This document shows, one piece after another, positions 50,444 through 59,500 of a stretch of DNA of 64,000 nt. The stretch covers positions 3,968,001 through 4,032,000 of the forward strand of contig NZ_CP033918.1 in NCBI RefSeq assembly GCF_003815675.1, in the 5' to 3' direction. Under the pieces are notes generated by a model. The model searched no databases. It was not told where the DNA came from and saw only the letters and a program-made list of their open reading frames with translations. This DNA comes from Chryseobacterium sp. G0186. Lineage in GTDB: Bacteria > Bacteroidota > Bacteroidia > Flavobacteriales > Weeksellaceae. Made by a program: the position numbers and the translations under genes. The first letter of the stretch is position 1. Each line of letters begins with the position of its first letter.

Positions 50444-52746
50444 TCCTGAGCGATAGAAACCCTCAACGCCAGCAATCCCGTAATTCCCTGAAGGTCTTCT
50501 ACTTTCAAAAATTCTATATGCTGCTGCAGAATATTCTTCTTTTGTAGTTTTGAGATGTATTCCAGGTATTCTTTTTGGTTTTCCATCCCGAAATAGACGA
50601 TGGTAATCTTTCCTGGAGCGGTAATCCTTTCCGAAGAATCTTTTACATGGGCTTTGTCCAGACGTTTTTTGATGATTTCATAATAAGAATTGTAGGCTCC
50701 GTCTACATCAAAACGTTTTTCGTCCATTCTGAAACGAATGTCTATTTTTTCATTGTATACAAAGATCAGGGAAGCAATATCCAACGAAACCGGTAAGTCT
50801 TTTTTAAAGGTCTGAAATTCCAGTTCCATTTTACAGATGGTTTTAAGTTGCCAGTATCTTAATCTATGAACAACTTTTGAGGTATAATGCAGATCCGGAG
50901 CAATAGTAGTTCCAATGTAGAGATTATGCTCCACACCGTCAGATTTGAATCTTTCATAGTAGTGAGGAAAGATTTGTTGGGCCTTAATCTGGTTTTCATC
51001 CAGCATATCTGCCAGTTTTCTGTTGAGAAGGGTAATAGAATCATCCAGTTTTTTTCTATGGTTGTAAAACAAATCTGTTTGGGAAAGTATCTGTGAAAAA
51101 TAATCTGTAATTTTTGTTTTTACTTCCCGTGATGACTTTACTTCCAATTTACCTTGTAGGAATGGATGGATTTCCTCTCTCAATAATCTCTGAAAACGCT
51201 GTTCTGTATCAGCTTTGATTTCATTGTTCAGCTCATTTTCAAAAACATCAAGGGCCAGGGCAAATTTTTCTGAATCAGAATTGGTTAAGGTCAAAATATC
51301 AACTAACCATTCAATCTGTTGATTGAGGTCCTGAAGCATTAGATTAAAGCGTTTTTCAGAAGAAGAACGAATATCTGATACTCCGAATAATGGAGTTAGA
51401 TTTTTAAAGGAAATTTGCTTTAAAGTATATATTTTTTTTCCAAGAGAGGCCGTAAAATATTTTTCAGCCTCATTCCTGAATTTCCATACTACACTGTCGT
51501 GGATGGAAGTGTACTCACGTTGGATGATGGCTTCTATCTGATAATTTTTCTCAAAGTAAAATCTGCTCAGCGAGAAAAGAATCATGTCTGTAAAAAACTC
51601 CAGTTTTTTGAGTTTTAAACCATTAAAACTTCCGGCCAGGGGAGAGGTGAACTCCATGATAGCAAGCAGTTCACCGTCTTTCATGATAGGAATTACCATG
51701 AAACTGTGGACATTATTATCTTTTAAAATTTTAAAAGATGGAAGCTGTTTTATATTTTCATCCAGGTTGTTCACATTGGAAACAACAACGGGCTTTGAAT
51801 TGTGGCTTATGTTATTGAATGTGTTTTTTCTGGTTTCTTCGTCAAAAGTATTGATCCAAAAGTCAAGGATATGATTAGTGAGTAAACTTTCATAAATGGG
51901 AAGCTTATCAAGTTTTTGTTCCTTTTTGTTAAAGGTCATCAATCCAAAGTTGAGTTCTCCTACATCAAAATAAGACTTGAAAATTTCAATCAGATTTTCA
52001 TTGGGATTTAAATCTTCGGGATCAATTTCTATCATGCTTGATTTAAGATCAGACAAAGCAACTTCAGAAGTGCAATCCACGAGGGAAATAATGGTAAAGC
52101 CTTTCAGTATCCAGGATTGTGAGGGAAAATATTTTTTCCACAGATGAAAATCATCCAGGTTTTCCAACAGCATATCGAGAATATCATCATCCGGAATTTT
52201 AGCATTTTCTGTAGGATAAATTTCAGTAAAGTCTGAGTTTACTGTAATTTTATAATGCTTCATGATTCCCTGTTTATTGGGAATATCATAATAGAAAGGG
52301 ATGGTACTTTTAATATCTTTTTTGAAGTAGCTCTGAAGAATCAGGCAGCAGCAGAATACATAAAATTCGTTATCATTAATATTTCTGAGCTCTATTTCAA
52401 AATCTTTTCCGGCGTCTTTAAGGATTCCTTTAAATCTTTCGGTATAATTAAAGGTAATATTGGAAAGAGGAATACTCGCTGCCTTTATTTCATTATGAGT
52501 AAGGCCTGTGGGGAAAAGATCTGCAAGAAGTAATCTGATGAGGTCTTCATGTTTATCCAGAAGACTGATGTCCTGAAAACCATCTTTCAGTTCCTGGAAA
52601 TTTTTTGTTCTTTCAATAAGAGACTCAGCATAGTTGACCCTATATTCTAGGCGGTCATTGTAGCGGATATGTTCCAGTACATCCAAATATTTTTTGAATG
52701 ATATATAAACCTGAAAGGGAGAGTCTTTTTTGTAAAGATTGGCCAA
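50428..52746 (-). CDS. Large GAF domain-containing protein
   Basis: 772-residue soluble protein with one recognisable GAF-like domain in the middle (about residues 290-420, with VVVSNVNNLDENIKQLPSFK, HSFMVIPIMKDGELLAIMEF and GLKLKKLEFFTDMI). The N-terminal ~250 residues and C-terminal ~350 are mostly helical and unfamiliar. No histidine kinase, GGDEF or helix-turn-helix output is seen. Function unknown. It is monocistronic on the minus strand and convergent with the bestrophin, with a 16-base overlap of the two ends. Confidence 0.8.
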   Translation of the reverse strand: MANLYKKDSPFQVYISFKKYLDVLEHIRYNDRLEYRVNYAESLIERTKNFQELKDGFQDISLLDKHEDLIRLLLADLFPTGLTHNEIKAASIPLSNITFNYTERFKGILKDAGKDFEIELRNINDNEFYVFCCCLILQSYFKKDIKSTIPFYYDIPNKQGIMKHYKITVNSDFTEIYPTENAKIPDDDILDMLLENLDDFHLWKKYFPSQSWILKGFTIISLVDCTSEVALSDLKSSMIEIDPEDLNPNENLIEIFKSYFDVGELNFGLMTFNKKEQKLDKLPIYESLLTNHILDFWINTFDEETRKNTFNNISHNSKPVVVSNVNNLDENIKQLPSFKILKDNNVHSFMVIPIMKDGELLAIMEFTSPLAGSFNGLKLKKLEFFTDMILFSLSRFYFEKNYQIEAIIQREYTSIHDSVVWKFRNEAEKYFTASLGKKIYTLKQISFKNLTPLFGVSDIRSSSEKRFNLMLQDLNQQIEWLVDILTLTNSDSEKFALALDVFENELNNEIKADTEQRFQRLLREEIHPFLQGKLEVKSSREVKTKITDYFSQILSQTDLFYNHRKKLDDSITLLNRKLADMLDENQIKAQQIFPHYYERFKSDGVEHNLYIGTTIAPDLHYTSKVVHRLRYWQLKTICKMELEFQTFKKDLPVSLDIASLIFVYNEKIDIRFRMDEKRFDVDGAYNSYYEIIKKRLDKAHVKDSSERITAPGKITIVYFGMENQKEYLEYISKLQKKNILQQHIEFLKVEDLQGITGLLALRVSIAQDQSIK

Positions 52747-52976
52747 GTGCTGAAATTTAGAGTAAAGTTATGAAAAAAACACCATTTCCAAATGTAATCT
52801 TTTATTGCAATAAGCTATGTTTTAAGATGTTTTTATTTCAGTTTTGTTAGTTTTTTTTGAAATATAGATACTGTTATTTATTGTTTTTTCTTTTTTATAT
52901 AAAAGTCAGAAAATCAATTCAAATAATAATCTTTATTGAATTTTAGTATACTAAGTAAAGAATAATATTGATCACA

Positions 52977-53008
52977 AAAAAACCTTTCAGAAAATCTGAA
53001 AGGTTTTT
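52977..53008 (-). terminator. Rho-independent terminator of the nuo operon
   Basis: AACCTTTCAG/CTGAAAGGTT stem with a 5-base loop and T run on the minus strand, about 20 bases beyond the nuoN stop. Confidence 0.88.
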
Positions 53009-53028
53009 AATATAGTGTGGATAACTTT

Positions 53029-54408
53029 TTATAATCCGAACATTCCTGCAAACAGATCCGGGAAAACTCCCAGTACAATAATTAAAGCAATTACTGCTAC
53101 TGCAACAATATTGTAAGTCAATGTTACTTTTTCTGATGACTTGAATGTTGATTCTTTAAAGAAGAACATCGCAATGATCAGTCTTAAATAGTAAGCGATA
53201 GATAAAGCGGAACCTAGTACTGCTACCAATACCAAGAATGCTGCTCCGTTCATCGCTTGGGAGAATAATGCAAATTTTCCCATAAAACCGGCTGTCAATG
53301 GAACCCCTGCCATAGAAAGCATAGAGATTGCAGCTACGGTTGCCAGTAAAGGCTCTGTTTTTGCCAATCCTTTGAAGGCTCCGAATGAAGTTTCTCTTTT
53401 TAATTTCTCTACCCAGATCAAGCACATGAAAACTCCCACTGTAGATAAAGCATAAGCGAATAAATAGAACGCCAAGTTATAAGTAGAAAGGCTTGTCATT
53501 CCGAAGAATACCAATCCGATGTATCCTGCATGGGAAACTGAAGAGTAAGCCAACATTCTTTTGGCATTCGTCTGCGCAAGACCCATAACGTTTGCCAGCA
53601 ATAAAGTAATGATTAAGAATACTCCTAAAACATTAATCCATTCATGAGTTACTCCTGCAAAACCGATGGTCATCAATCTGAATAGGGCAAAGAATCCGGA
53701 GATCTTTACTACACTTGCCATAAAAGCTGTGATTAATGATGGGGAACCTGCATATACATCAGGACTCCACATATGGAAAGGGGCTAATGCTACTTTGAAT
53801 GCCAATGCACAAAGGATTAATAATACCCCAAGGATAAACATTACATTGGTAGCGTTTGCTACTCCAAAGTCATGGATTTTATAGAGATCAAAGCTCCCTG
53901 CACTTCCATAGATAAATGCAATACCAAACAGTAGGAAACCTGTTGCAAATGCACCCATTAAGAAATACTTGATTGAAGCTTCGTTTGATCTTAGATCTGT
54001 TTTATTGGCACCTGCCATTACATACAGAGGAATAGAAAGGATCTCAACGCCTAAGAACATGGTTACCAGATTCTGGTATCCGAAAAGAACAATCCCTCCA
54101 CATAATGCAAATAGCATCAATGCATATAATTCTGACTGGTGGCTTCTGTGGTTGCTAAATGCAAAACCTCCCAAAAAGAATAGTAATAATGTTGTTACAA
54201 TGGATATTTTAGTGAATAATGCAGTATTGGCACTGTATTCATACATATGCTTGTAATGATCGAAGAACGAACATTCAGGCATAAAACTTACGTACAATGC
54301 GATGATTAATCCCAAAATCCCAATGTATCTTGCGAATTTTCCTTGTTCAAAAACTCCTGAAAATAACGCAACAACTGCCGTTAGGAAAACAATAATTAAA
54401 ACACTCAT
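53029..54408 (-). CDS. nuoN: NADH-quinone oxidoreductase subunit N
   Basis: Antiporter-like proton-pumping subunit of complex I (459 aa), with many transmembrane helices. Family segments: GVEILSIPLYVMAG near 116-129, EASIKYFLMGAFATG near 140-154, and ANVMGLAQTNAKRMLAYSSVSHAGY near 270-295. Last gene of the operon, followed by the terminator. The gap to nuoM is filled by an inverted heptad array, unlike the tight packing elsewhere. Confidence 0.95.
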   Translation of the reverse strand: MSVLIIVFLTAVVALFSGVFEQGKFARYIGILGLIIALYVSFMPECSFFDHYKHMYEYSANTALFTKISIVTTLLLFFLGGFAFSNHRSHQSELYALMLFALCGGIVLFGYQNLVTMFLGVEILSIPLYVMAGANKTDLRSNEASIKYFLMGAFATGFLLFGIAFIYGSAGSFDLYKIHDFGVANATNVMFILGVLLILCALAFKVALAPFHMWSPDVYAGSPSLITAFMASVVKISGFFALFRLMTIGFAGVTHEWINVLGVFLIITLLLANVMGLAQTNAKRMLAYSSVSHAGYIGLVFFGMTSLSTYNLAFYLFAYALSTVGVFMCLIWVEKLKRETSFGAFKGLAKTEPLLATVAAISMLSMAGVPLTAGFMGKFALFSQAMNGAAFLVLVAVLGSALSIAYYLRLIIAMFFFKESTFKSSEKVTLTYNIVAVAVIALIIVLGVFPDLFAGMFGL

Positions 54409-54413
54409 AATAT

Positions 54414-54532
54414 AGATTTGAGATGTGAGATCTGAAGTTTAAAGTTCAAGGTTTAGAGTGTAAAGCTCCGGGGTCAAAATTTCCCGTTTCTTATCTCTTC
54501 GTCTTTTATCTTTATGCTCTCTAATCTCTTAT
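54414..54532. repeat. Inverted heptad arrays between nuoM and nuoN
   Basis: Left arm: eight in-phase 7-base units from 54414 (AGATTTG, AGATGTG, AGATCTG, AAGTTTA and so on). Right arm: six units from 54491 (TTATCTC, TTCGTCT, TTTATCT, TTATGCT ...), which read as AGATAAA-like units on the minus strand. The arms face each other around a short central segment. Confidence 0.6.
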
Positions 54533-54559
54533 TTTTTTAATTTTTAAATCTTTTAATTT

Positions 54560-56053
54560 TTAGTTGGCCATCGCCGTGAAGATAAATTTCACTGAACTAC
54601 TCACCATGTCGATTACCGGTTGTGGGAAAATACCAAGTAAGATCACAAAAACCGTTATACTTGCCAATACAGAAAATTCTACACCTGATAAATCCTTCGC
54701 TGTGCTTAAAACTTCTGCATTTCCTTCTCCAAACATTGCTTTTCCGTAGAATCTCAATAAATACACTGCACAAAGAATGACTGTAAGACCAGCAATTACC
54801 GCTGCAGTTCCGTTAAAATCATATACAGATTTCAATAGAATAAATTCTCCGATAAATCCATTGGTTAATGGAACTCCCATTGAACCTAATATAATAATCA
54901 AGAATAATACAGCAAACTTAGGAGCTACTTTTGCTAAACCTCCCATTTGTCTGATGTCTCTTGATTTAAATCTCTTGTATAAAATATCACAACAGTAGAA
55001 TAATCCAACCACGTTGATACCGTGAGCGAACGTTTGTACTAAAGCTCCTTCAGCTCCTTCAACATTGAAAGTTCCTCTTAAAGTAACTACTGCTGAAGCG
55101 AAGATCCCTGCTACCATCAATCCTACGTGAGAGAAAGATGAATACGCAATGATTCTCTTCATATCTGTTTGAATAATGGCAATCAATGCTCCGTGAACAA
55201 TTCCTACGATAGCAAGAATAATCACAATCTGTCCGGAAATTCCTGCAATAGGAAGTGGAGTGATTGGAAGTAAATAACGGATTACGCCATAAACAGCCAT
55301 CTTAAGCATGATCCCTGATAACAACATTGATCCCTGAGTAGGAGAGTAGGTATAGGTATCAGGCTGCCAGGTATGGAAAGGGAATACCGGTAATTTCACT
55401 GCAAATGCAAAGAAAATAAACCAGAAGACCACAGTCTGTTGTGTTTCGTTCAGTTGTGCATTATAAAGATCCGTTAAAGCGAATGATGCAGAGTGGTTGT
55501 ACACATAGATCAATCCGGCTAACATAAATAAAGATCCTACGAATGTATATACAAAGAACTTTGTAGTGAATTCAAACCTTTTATTCTCTTGTCCCCAAAG
55601 TCCGGCGATAAACCAAATTGGAATCAGGGTTACTTCCCAGAAAATGTAGAACAATAATCCGTCTAAAGAAGTAAATACTCCCACAAGACCGAATTGCATC
55701 AACAGAATCAAACCGTAGAATGTATTTCTGTAGTTTACACTTTCATTGAAAGCTGATAAAATAATGATTGGCGTCAGAATGTTAGTCAGCAATAAAAGAA
55801 GCATGCTCATTCCATCGATACCGAAGTGAAGAGAGCTCTTCATAAATTGTGACCATGGATAATTGATCTCATGCTGCAATACACTGTCTACTGTCGGAGT
55901 AAAATCGAAATCCGAAAGTATATAGAATGTTATAAGCATTTGTACTAATGCAATTCCAAGCGCCAAATATTTGCTGGAATTACTCTTCCATGCAAAAACT
56001 AATCCCGAACCTACTAGAGGTAATAGTAATAATGTTAATAATAAACAAGACAT
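54560..56053 (-). CDS. nuoM: NADH-quinone oxidoreductase subunit M
   Basis: Antiporter-like proton-pumping subunit of complex I (497 aa). Landmarks: YIFWEVTLIPIWFIAGLWG near 130-148 with the conserved Glu, FHTWQPDTYTYSPTQGSMLLSG near 226-247, and IIQTDMKRIIAYSSFSHVG near 292-310. It lies 2 bases after nuoL, so it is translationally linked; nuoN follows after a repeat-filled gap. Confidence 0.96.
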   Translation of the reverse strand: MSCLLLTLLLLPLVGSGLVFAWKSNSSKYLALGIALVQMLITFYILSDFDFTPTVDSVLQHEINYPWSQFMKSSLHFGIDGMSMLLLLLTNILTPIIILSAFNESVNYRNTFYGLILLMQFGLVGVFTSLDGLLFYIFWEVTLIPIWFIAGLWGQENKRFEFTTKFFVYTFVGSLFMLAGLIYVYNHSASFALTDLYNAQLNETQQTVVFWFIFFAFAVKLPVFPFHTWQPDTYTYSPTQGSMLLSGIMLKMAVYGVIRYLLPITPLPIAGISGQIVIILAIVGIVHGALIAIIQTDMKRIIAYSSFSHVGLMVAGIFASAVVTLRGTFNVEGAEGALVQTFAHGINVVGLFYCCDILYKRFKSRDIRQMGGLAKVAPKFAVLFLIIILGSMGVPLTNGFIGEFILLKSVYDFNGTAAVIAGLTVILCAVYLLRFYGKAMFGEGNAEVLSTAKDLSGVEFSVLASITVFVILLGIFPQPVIDMVSSSVKFIFTAMAN

Positions 56054-56055
56054 TA

Positions 56056-57969
56056 TTATTGTAATAAAAAGTTAACAATTAATATAATTCCCACAGCTAA
56101 AGACATGATAAGAATATACGTCTCTACATTTCCGTTTTGAACACGCTTCATAGCTTTTCCGCTGTCTTCAGCACCATCACCTACAAAGTTTACAAAACGG
56201 TCTAAGATCCCCTTATCAAACATCTTTCCTCCGCGTCCTAATCCTTCAACAGTTTTTACAATCAATGCGTTGTAAAGTTCGTCAACGTATAATTTCTTAG
56301 CAGAAAGCTTTTCCCATCCGGTATAGTTTTCTTCTGCAACAGCCATTTTTTTCTTACTTACATAAGTATTTCTAACGATAAACCATACTGTAAAGAACAT
56401 AAGTACTGTTGCTGCTAATAATATCATTTCTGTATTGAAAGGTACTCCGGAAAGAGTAGCTTCCATCTGGCTGTAGCTTTGTTCCGTAAGAACCGGCTTT
56501 AACCATTCCATCAGTTTAGCATAGTGCCCGTGACCGATGAAGTGTGGCAAGTTGATGAAACCACCGATTACAGAAAGAATAGCCAATACGATCAATGGTA
56601 ATGTCATATTTGCCGGGCTTTCGTGTAAGTGGTGTTTCTGTTCTTCCGTACCTCTGAATTCTCCGTGGAATGTCAAATAGTATAGTCTGAACATATACGT
56701 TGCAGTCATTGCCGCTAAAACAAATAAGATTACCCAATAGATTGGATTTTTAGCGAAAGCTGCTACTAAAATTTCGTCTTTAGAGATCATCCCTGAAAGT
56801 AAAGGGAAACCTGAGATGGCTAATGTTCCGATAAGGAATGTAGCGTGGGTAAGAGGAATATATTTTTTAAGACCTCCCATGAAACGCATATCCTGTTCGT
56901 TGCTCATAGCGTGAATTACAGAACCTGCACCCAAGAATAATAATGCTTTAAAGAATGCATGTGTCATTACGTGGAACATTGCTGTTGTATACGCTCCAAG
57001 TCCTAAAGCGATGAACATAAATCCAAGCTGTGAAACCGTAGAGTATGCCAATACTTTTTTGATGTCGTTCTGACGTAGTGCATAGAATCCTGCTAAAGCT
57101 GCAGTTAAGAATCCGATTAATAAAATTCCTCCCTGTACTGTAGGAGCCAAAGTAAATAAGAAGTTTGATCTCACTACCAGGTAAATCCCTGCGGTAACCA
57201 TCGTTGCTGCGTGGATTAATGCTGATACAGGAGTTGGTCCCGCCATTGCGTCCGGTAACCAGGTATATAAAGGAACCTGAGCAGATTTACCGGTAGCACC
57301 GATGAATAAACTCGCTGTGATAAAGATGATCACTGTTCCGTCTAATTCAAATTTTGAAGCGTTTTCCGCTACTGAAAGGTAATCTACAGCGTTGGTCTGA
57401 GAAGCAATCATAAAGATACCGATCAATAACGCAAGGTCACCAATTCTGTTCATGATGAAAGCCTTTCTTGCCGCTTTACCATATTCTTCATTGGTGTACC
57501 AGAATCCAATCAATAGATAAGAACAAAGACCTACTCCTTCCCATCCGATGAATAAGATAAGGTAGTTGCTTCCCATCACTAAAAGTAACATTGAGAAGAT
57601 GAAAAGATTCAGGTAAGTAAAAAACTTATAGAACCCTTTATCATGACTCATATATCCGATAGAGTATAAGTGGATCAGTGAACCAATCCCTGTGATGATC
57701 ATTACCATCATTAATGAAAGCTGATCAATCTGGAATCCAAAATTAATTTGTACTCCGTTTACTCTAAACCATTCAAAAGCTTTTACGATTACAGGCTGGC
57801 TTTCAGAATTAAAATTCATGAAAATACTTACAGCGATACAGAAAGATCCGAATACTGCTGCAGTGGCCAAGGAACCTACCAACATTTTTGGAAGGTTTTT
57901 CCCGAATAAACCGTTTATAAGAAACCCTAAAAGTGGTAAAAGTACTATTGCATATACTAAATTCTCCAT
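56056..57969 (-). CDS. nuoL: NADH-quinone oxidoreductase subunit L
   Basis: Largest antiporter-like subunit of complex I, 637 residues, carrying the long lateral amphipathic helix at its C-terminal end. Landmarks: FIGWEGVGLCSYLLIGFWY near 139-157, WLPDAMAGPTPVSALIHAAT near 238-257, and NDIKKVLAYSTVSQLG near 300-315. It starts 2 bases after the nuoK stop and is followed by nuoM at 2 bases. Confidence 0.96.
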   Translation of the reverse strand: MENLVYAIVLLPLLGFLINGLFGKNLPKMLVGSLATAAVFGSFCIAVSIFMNFNSESQPVIVKAFEWFRVNGVQINFGFQIDQLSLMMVMIITGIGSLIHLYSIGYMSHDKGFYKFFTYLNLFIFSMLLLVMGSNYLILFIGWEGVGLCSYLLIGFWYTNEEYGKAARKAFIMNRIGDLALLIGIFMIASQTNAVDYLSVAENASKFELDGTVIIFITASLFIGATGKSAQVPLYTWLPDAMAGPTPVSALIHAATMVTAGIYLVVRSNFLFTLAPTVQGGILLIGFLTAALAGFYALRQNDIKKVLAYSTVSQLGFMFIALGLGAYTTAMFHVMTHAFFKALLFLGAGSVIHAMSNEQDMRFMGGLKKYIPLTHATFLIGTLAISGFPLLSGMISKDEILVAAFAKNPIYWVILFVLAAMTATYMFRLYYLTFHGEFRGTEEQKHHLHESPANMTLPLIVLAILSVIGGFINLPHFIGHGHYAKLMEWLKPVLTEQSYSQMEATLSGVPFNTEMILLAATVLMFFTVWFIVRNTYVSKKKMAVAEENYTGWEKLSAKKLYVDELYNALIVKTVEGLGRGGKMFDKGILDRFVNFVGDGAEDSGKAMKRVQNGNVETYILIMSLAVGIILIVNFLLQ

Positions 57970-57971
57970 TC

Positions 57972-58301
57972 TTATCCTCTTAATTTATTAAATATACTCA
58001 CATCTACAGAACGGGTGTTTCTATACAGCATAGCAATAATTGCCAAACCTACTGCTACTTCAGCAGCAGCAACTACCATAATGAAGAAAACTAAAAGCTG
58101 TCCGTCGCCGTTGCCTTTATATGCTGAAAATGCTGCCAACAAAAGGTTTACAGAATTTAGCATAAGCTCTACACAGCCCAGAATCACAATAGCATTTTTT
58201 CTAAGCAATACGCCCATCACTCCTAAGCAGAACAATACTGAACAAAGGATGATGAAGTAGTCCAAAGGGATGCTTTGTATAAATGTATTTACTTCTCCCA
58301 T
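57972..58301 (-). CDS. nuoK: NADH-quinone oxidoreductase subunit K
   Basis: Small membrane subunit of complex I (109 aa) with three transmembrane helices. The conserved GCVELMLNSVNLLLAAF segment (about 37-53) carries the essential Glu, and AAEVAVGLAIIAMLYRN lies near 78-94 with the second. It starts 4 bases after nuoJ. Confidence 0.95.
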   Translation of the reverse strand: MGEVNTFIQSIPLDYFIILCSVLFCLGVMGVLLRKNAIVILGCVELMLNSVNLLLAAFSAYKGNGDGQLLVFFIMVVAAAEVAVGLAIIAMLYRNTRSVDVSIFNKLRG

Positions 58302-58305
58302 AATT

Positions 58306-58803
58306 TTATAAATCTTTTTTACCGATTAATACCGCGCCTACAATACCTGCCAAAATTAGGATGGAAGCAAGCTCAAACGGTAAAACATATTCATTAAACA
58401 AAAGTCTACCAAGATTCTTCGTAAGACCCACACCTCTGTCTACATTCTCTACTACCACGTGGTTGTCTTTAATTCCTCTGAATACTCCTAAAACACCCAG
58501 TAAGAGAAGACCTGCTGTAAAAACTCCAACAAACTTTAAAGTATTGTTCTTCTTACTTTCGTCTCCTTTATTAAGGTTAAGCATCATTAGGATATAAAGG
58601 AATAGTACCATGATGGCACCAGCGTACACTATAATCTGAATAATTGCTAAGAACTGAGCATTTAAAAGAATGTACATTCCGGCAATTGAAAACATCGTAA
58701 CAATTAATGACAAAATAGCATATAAAGGATTTTTTGCAAATACAAAGTAAACTGCACTTGACACTGCTAAAAAGGCCACCAAGAAAAATAAAAACTGATC
58801 CAT
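58306..58803 (-). CDS. nuoJ: NADH-quinone oxidoreductase subunit J
   Basis: Membrane subunit of complex I (165 aa, five predicted helices). Landmarks: KNPLYAILSLIVTMFSIAGM near 25-44, NAQFLAIIQIIVYAGAIMVL near 48-67 and LASILILAGIVGAVLIGKKD near the C-terminus. Its start codon overlaps the nuoI stop by one base. Confidence 0.95.
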   Translation of the reverse strand: MDQFLFFLVAFLAVSSAVYFVFAKNPLYAILSLIVTMFSIAGMYILLNAQFLAIIQIIVYAGAIMVLFLYILMMLNLNKGDESKKNNTLKFVGVFTAGLLLLGVLGVFRGIKDNHVVVENVDRGVGLTKNLGRLLFNEYVLPFELASILILAGIVGAVLIGKKDL

Positions 58804-59360
58804 TATTTTACCGCATTTTTTTGTTTCTCGGATTGTCTTGTCGTGATGTCAATCCTTTCATTTATTTTTTCCACTAATTTATCTTTTCCATAGATAAAAG
58901 AACCTCTGTTGGTTTCCACATCTACCAATCTGTCTGTAAGATAGATTGCTGATTTAGGACAAGCTTCTTCACACATTCCACAGAAGATACATCTCAGCAT
59001 ATTGATTTCATATACTGAAGCATATTTTTCTTCTCTGTAAAGACCTTTTTCCTCTTTGGTTCTTTCAGAAGCTGTCATTGTGATGGCTTCTGCAGGACAA
59101 GCTACCGCACAAAGTCCACAAGCTGTACATCTTTCTCTGCCTTCCTCGTCTCTTTTCAAAACGTGCTGACCTCTCCAGATGGTAGTTCTTGGCTTCTGTA
59201 CTTCCGGATACGAATATACTGCGGGAGCACCCTTTATCACGGTTCTTACAGCATGCTTAAATGTAATCCCCATCCCTGTAAAAATAGCAGGCAGGTAGAT
59301 TTTTTCAGCAAGGGTCATTTCTTTATTGGAAACAACTTTTGATCTGTTTGTAAGTTTCAT
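58803..59360 (-). CDS. nuoI: NADH-quinone oxidoreductase subunit I
   Basis: Peripheral ferredoxin-like subunit carrying clusters N6a and N6b. Two 4Fe-4S motifs are complete: CTACGLCAVACP near residues 81-92 and CIFCGMCEEACP near 125-136. 185 residues. It overlaps nuoJ by one base but is separated from nuoH by 140 bases that contain a heptad array. Confidence 0.96.
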   Translation of the reverse strand: MKLTNRSKVVSNKEMTLAEKIYLPAIFTGMGITFKHAVRTVIKGAPAVYSYPEVQKPRTTIWRGQHVLKRDEEGRERCTACGLCAVACPAEAITMTASERTKEEKGLYREEKYASVYEINMLRCIFCGMCEEACPKSAIYLTDRLVDVETNRGSFIYGKDKLVEKINERIDITTRQSEKQKNAVK

Positions 59361-59364
59361 TTAA

Positions 59365-59420
59365 TTATAGATGTTAGATGTTAGACGCTAGATTTTAGAC
59401 TAATCCTGTCTCTTATCTTA
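59365..59420. repeat. Heptad array between nuoH and nuoI
   Basis: Five in-phase units close to TGTTAGA from 59365 (TTATAGA, TGTTAGA twice, CGCTAGA, TTTTAGA), then three pyrimidine-rich units in the inverted sense (CTAATCC, TGTCTCT, TATCTTA). Confidence 0.6.
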
Positions 59421-59500
59421 ATTTTTAATATTTATAATGCTAAAGATCGATGTTTTGATTGAATTCTCAAATTTTCAAATTAGCATATTTTTACATTTCG

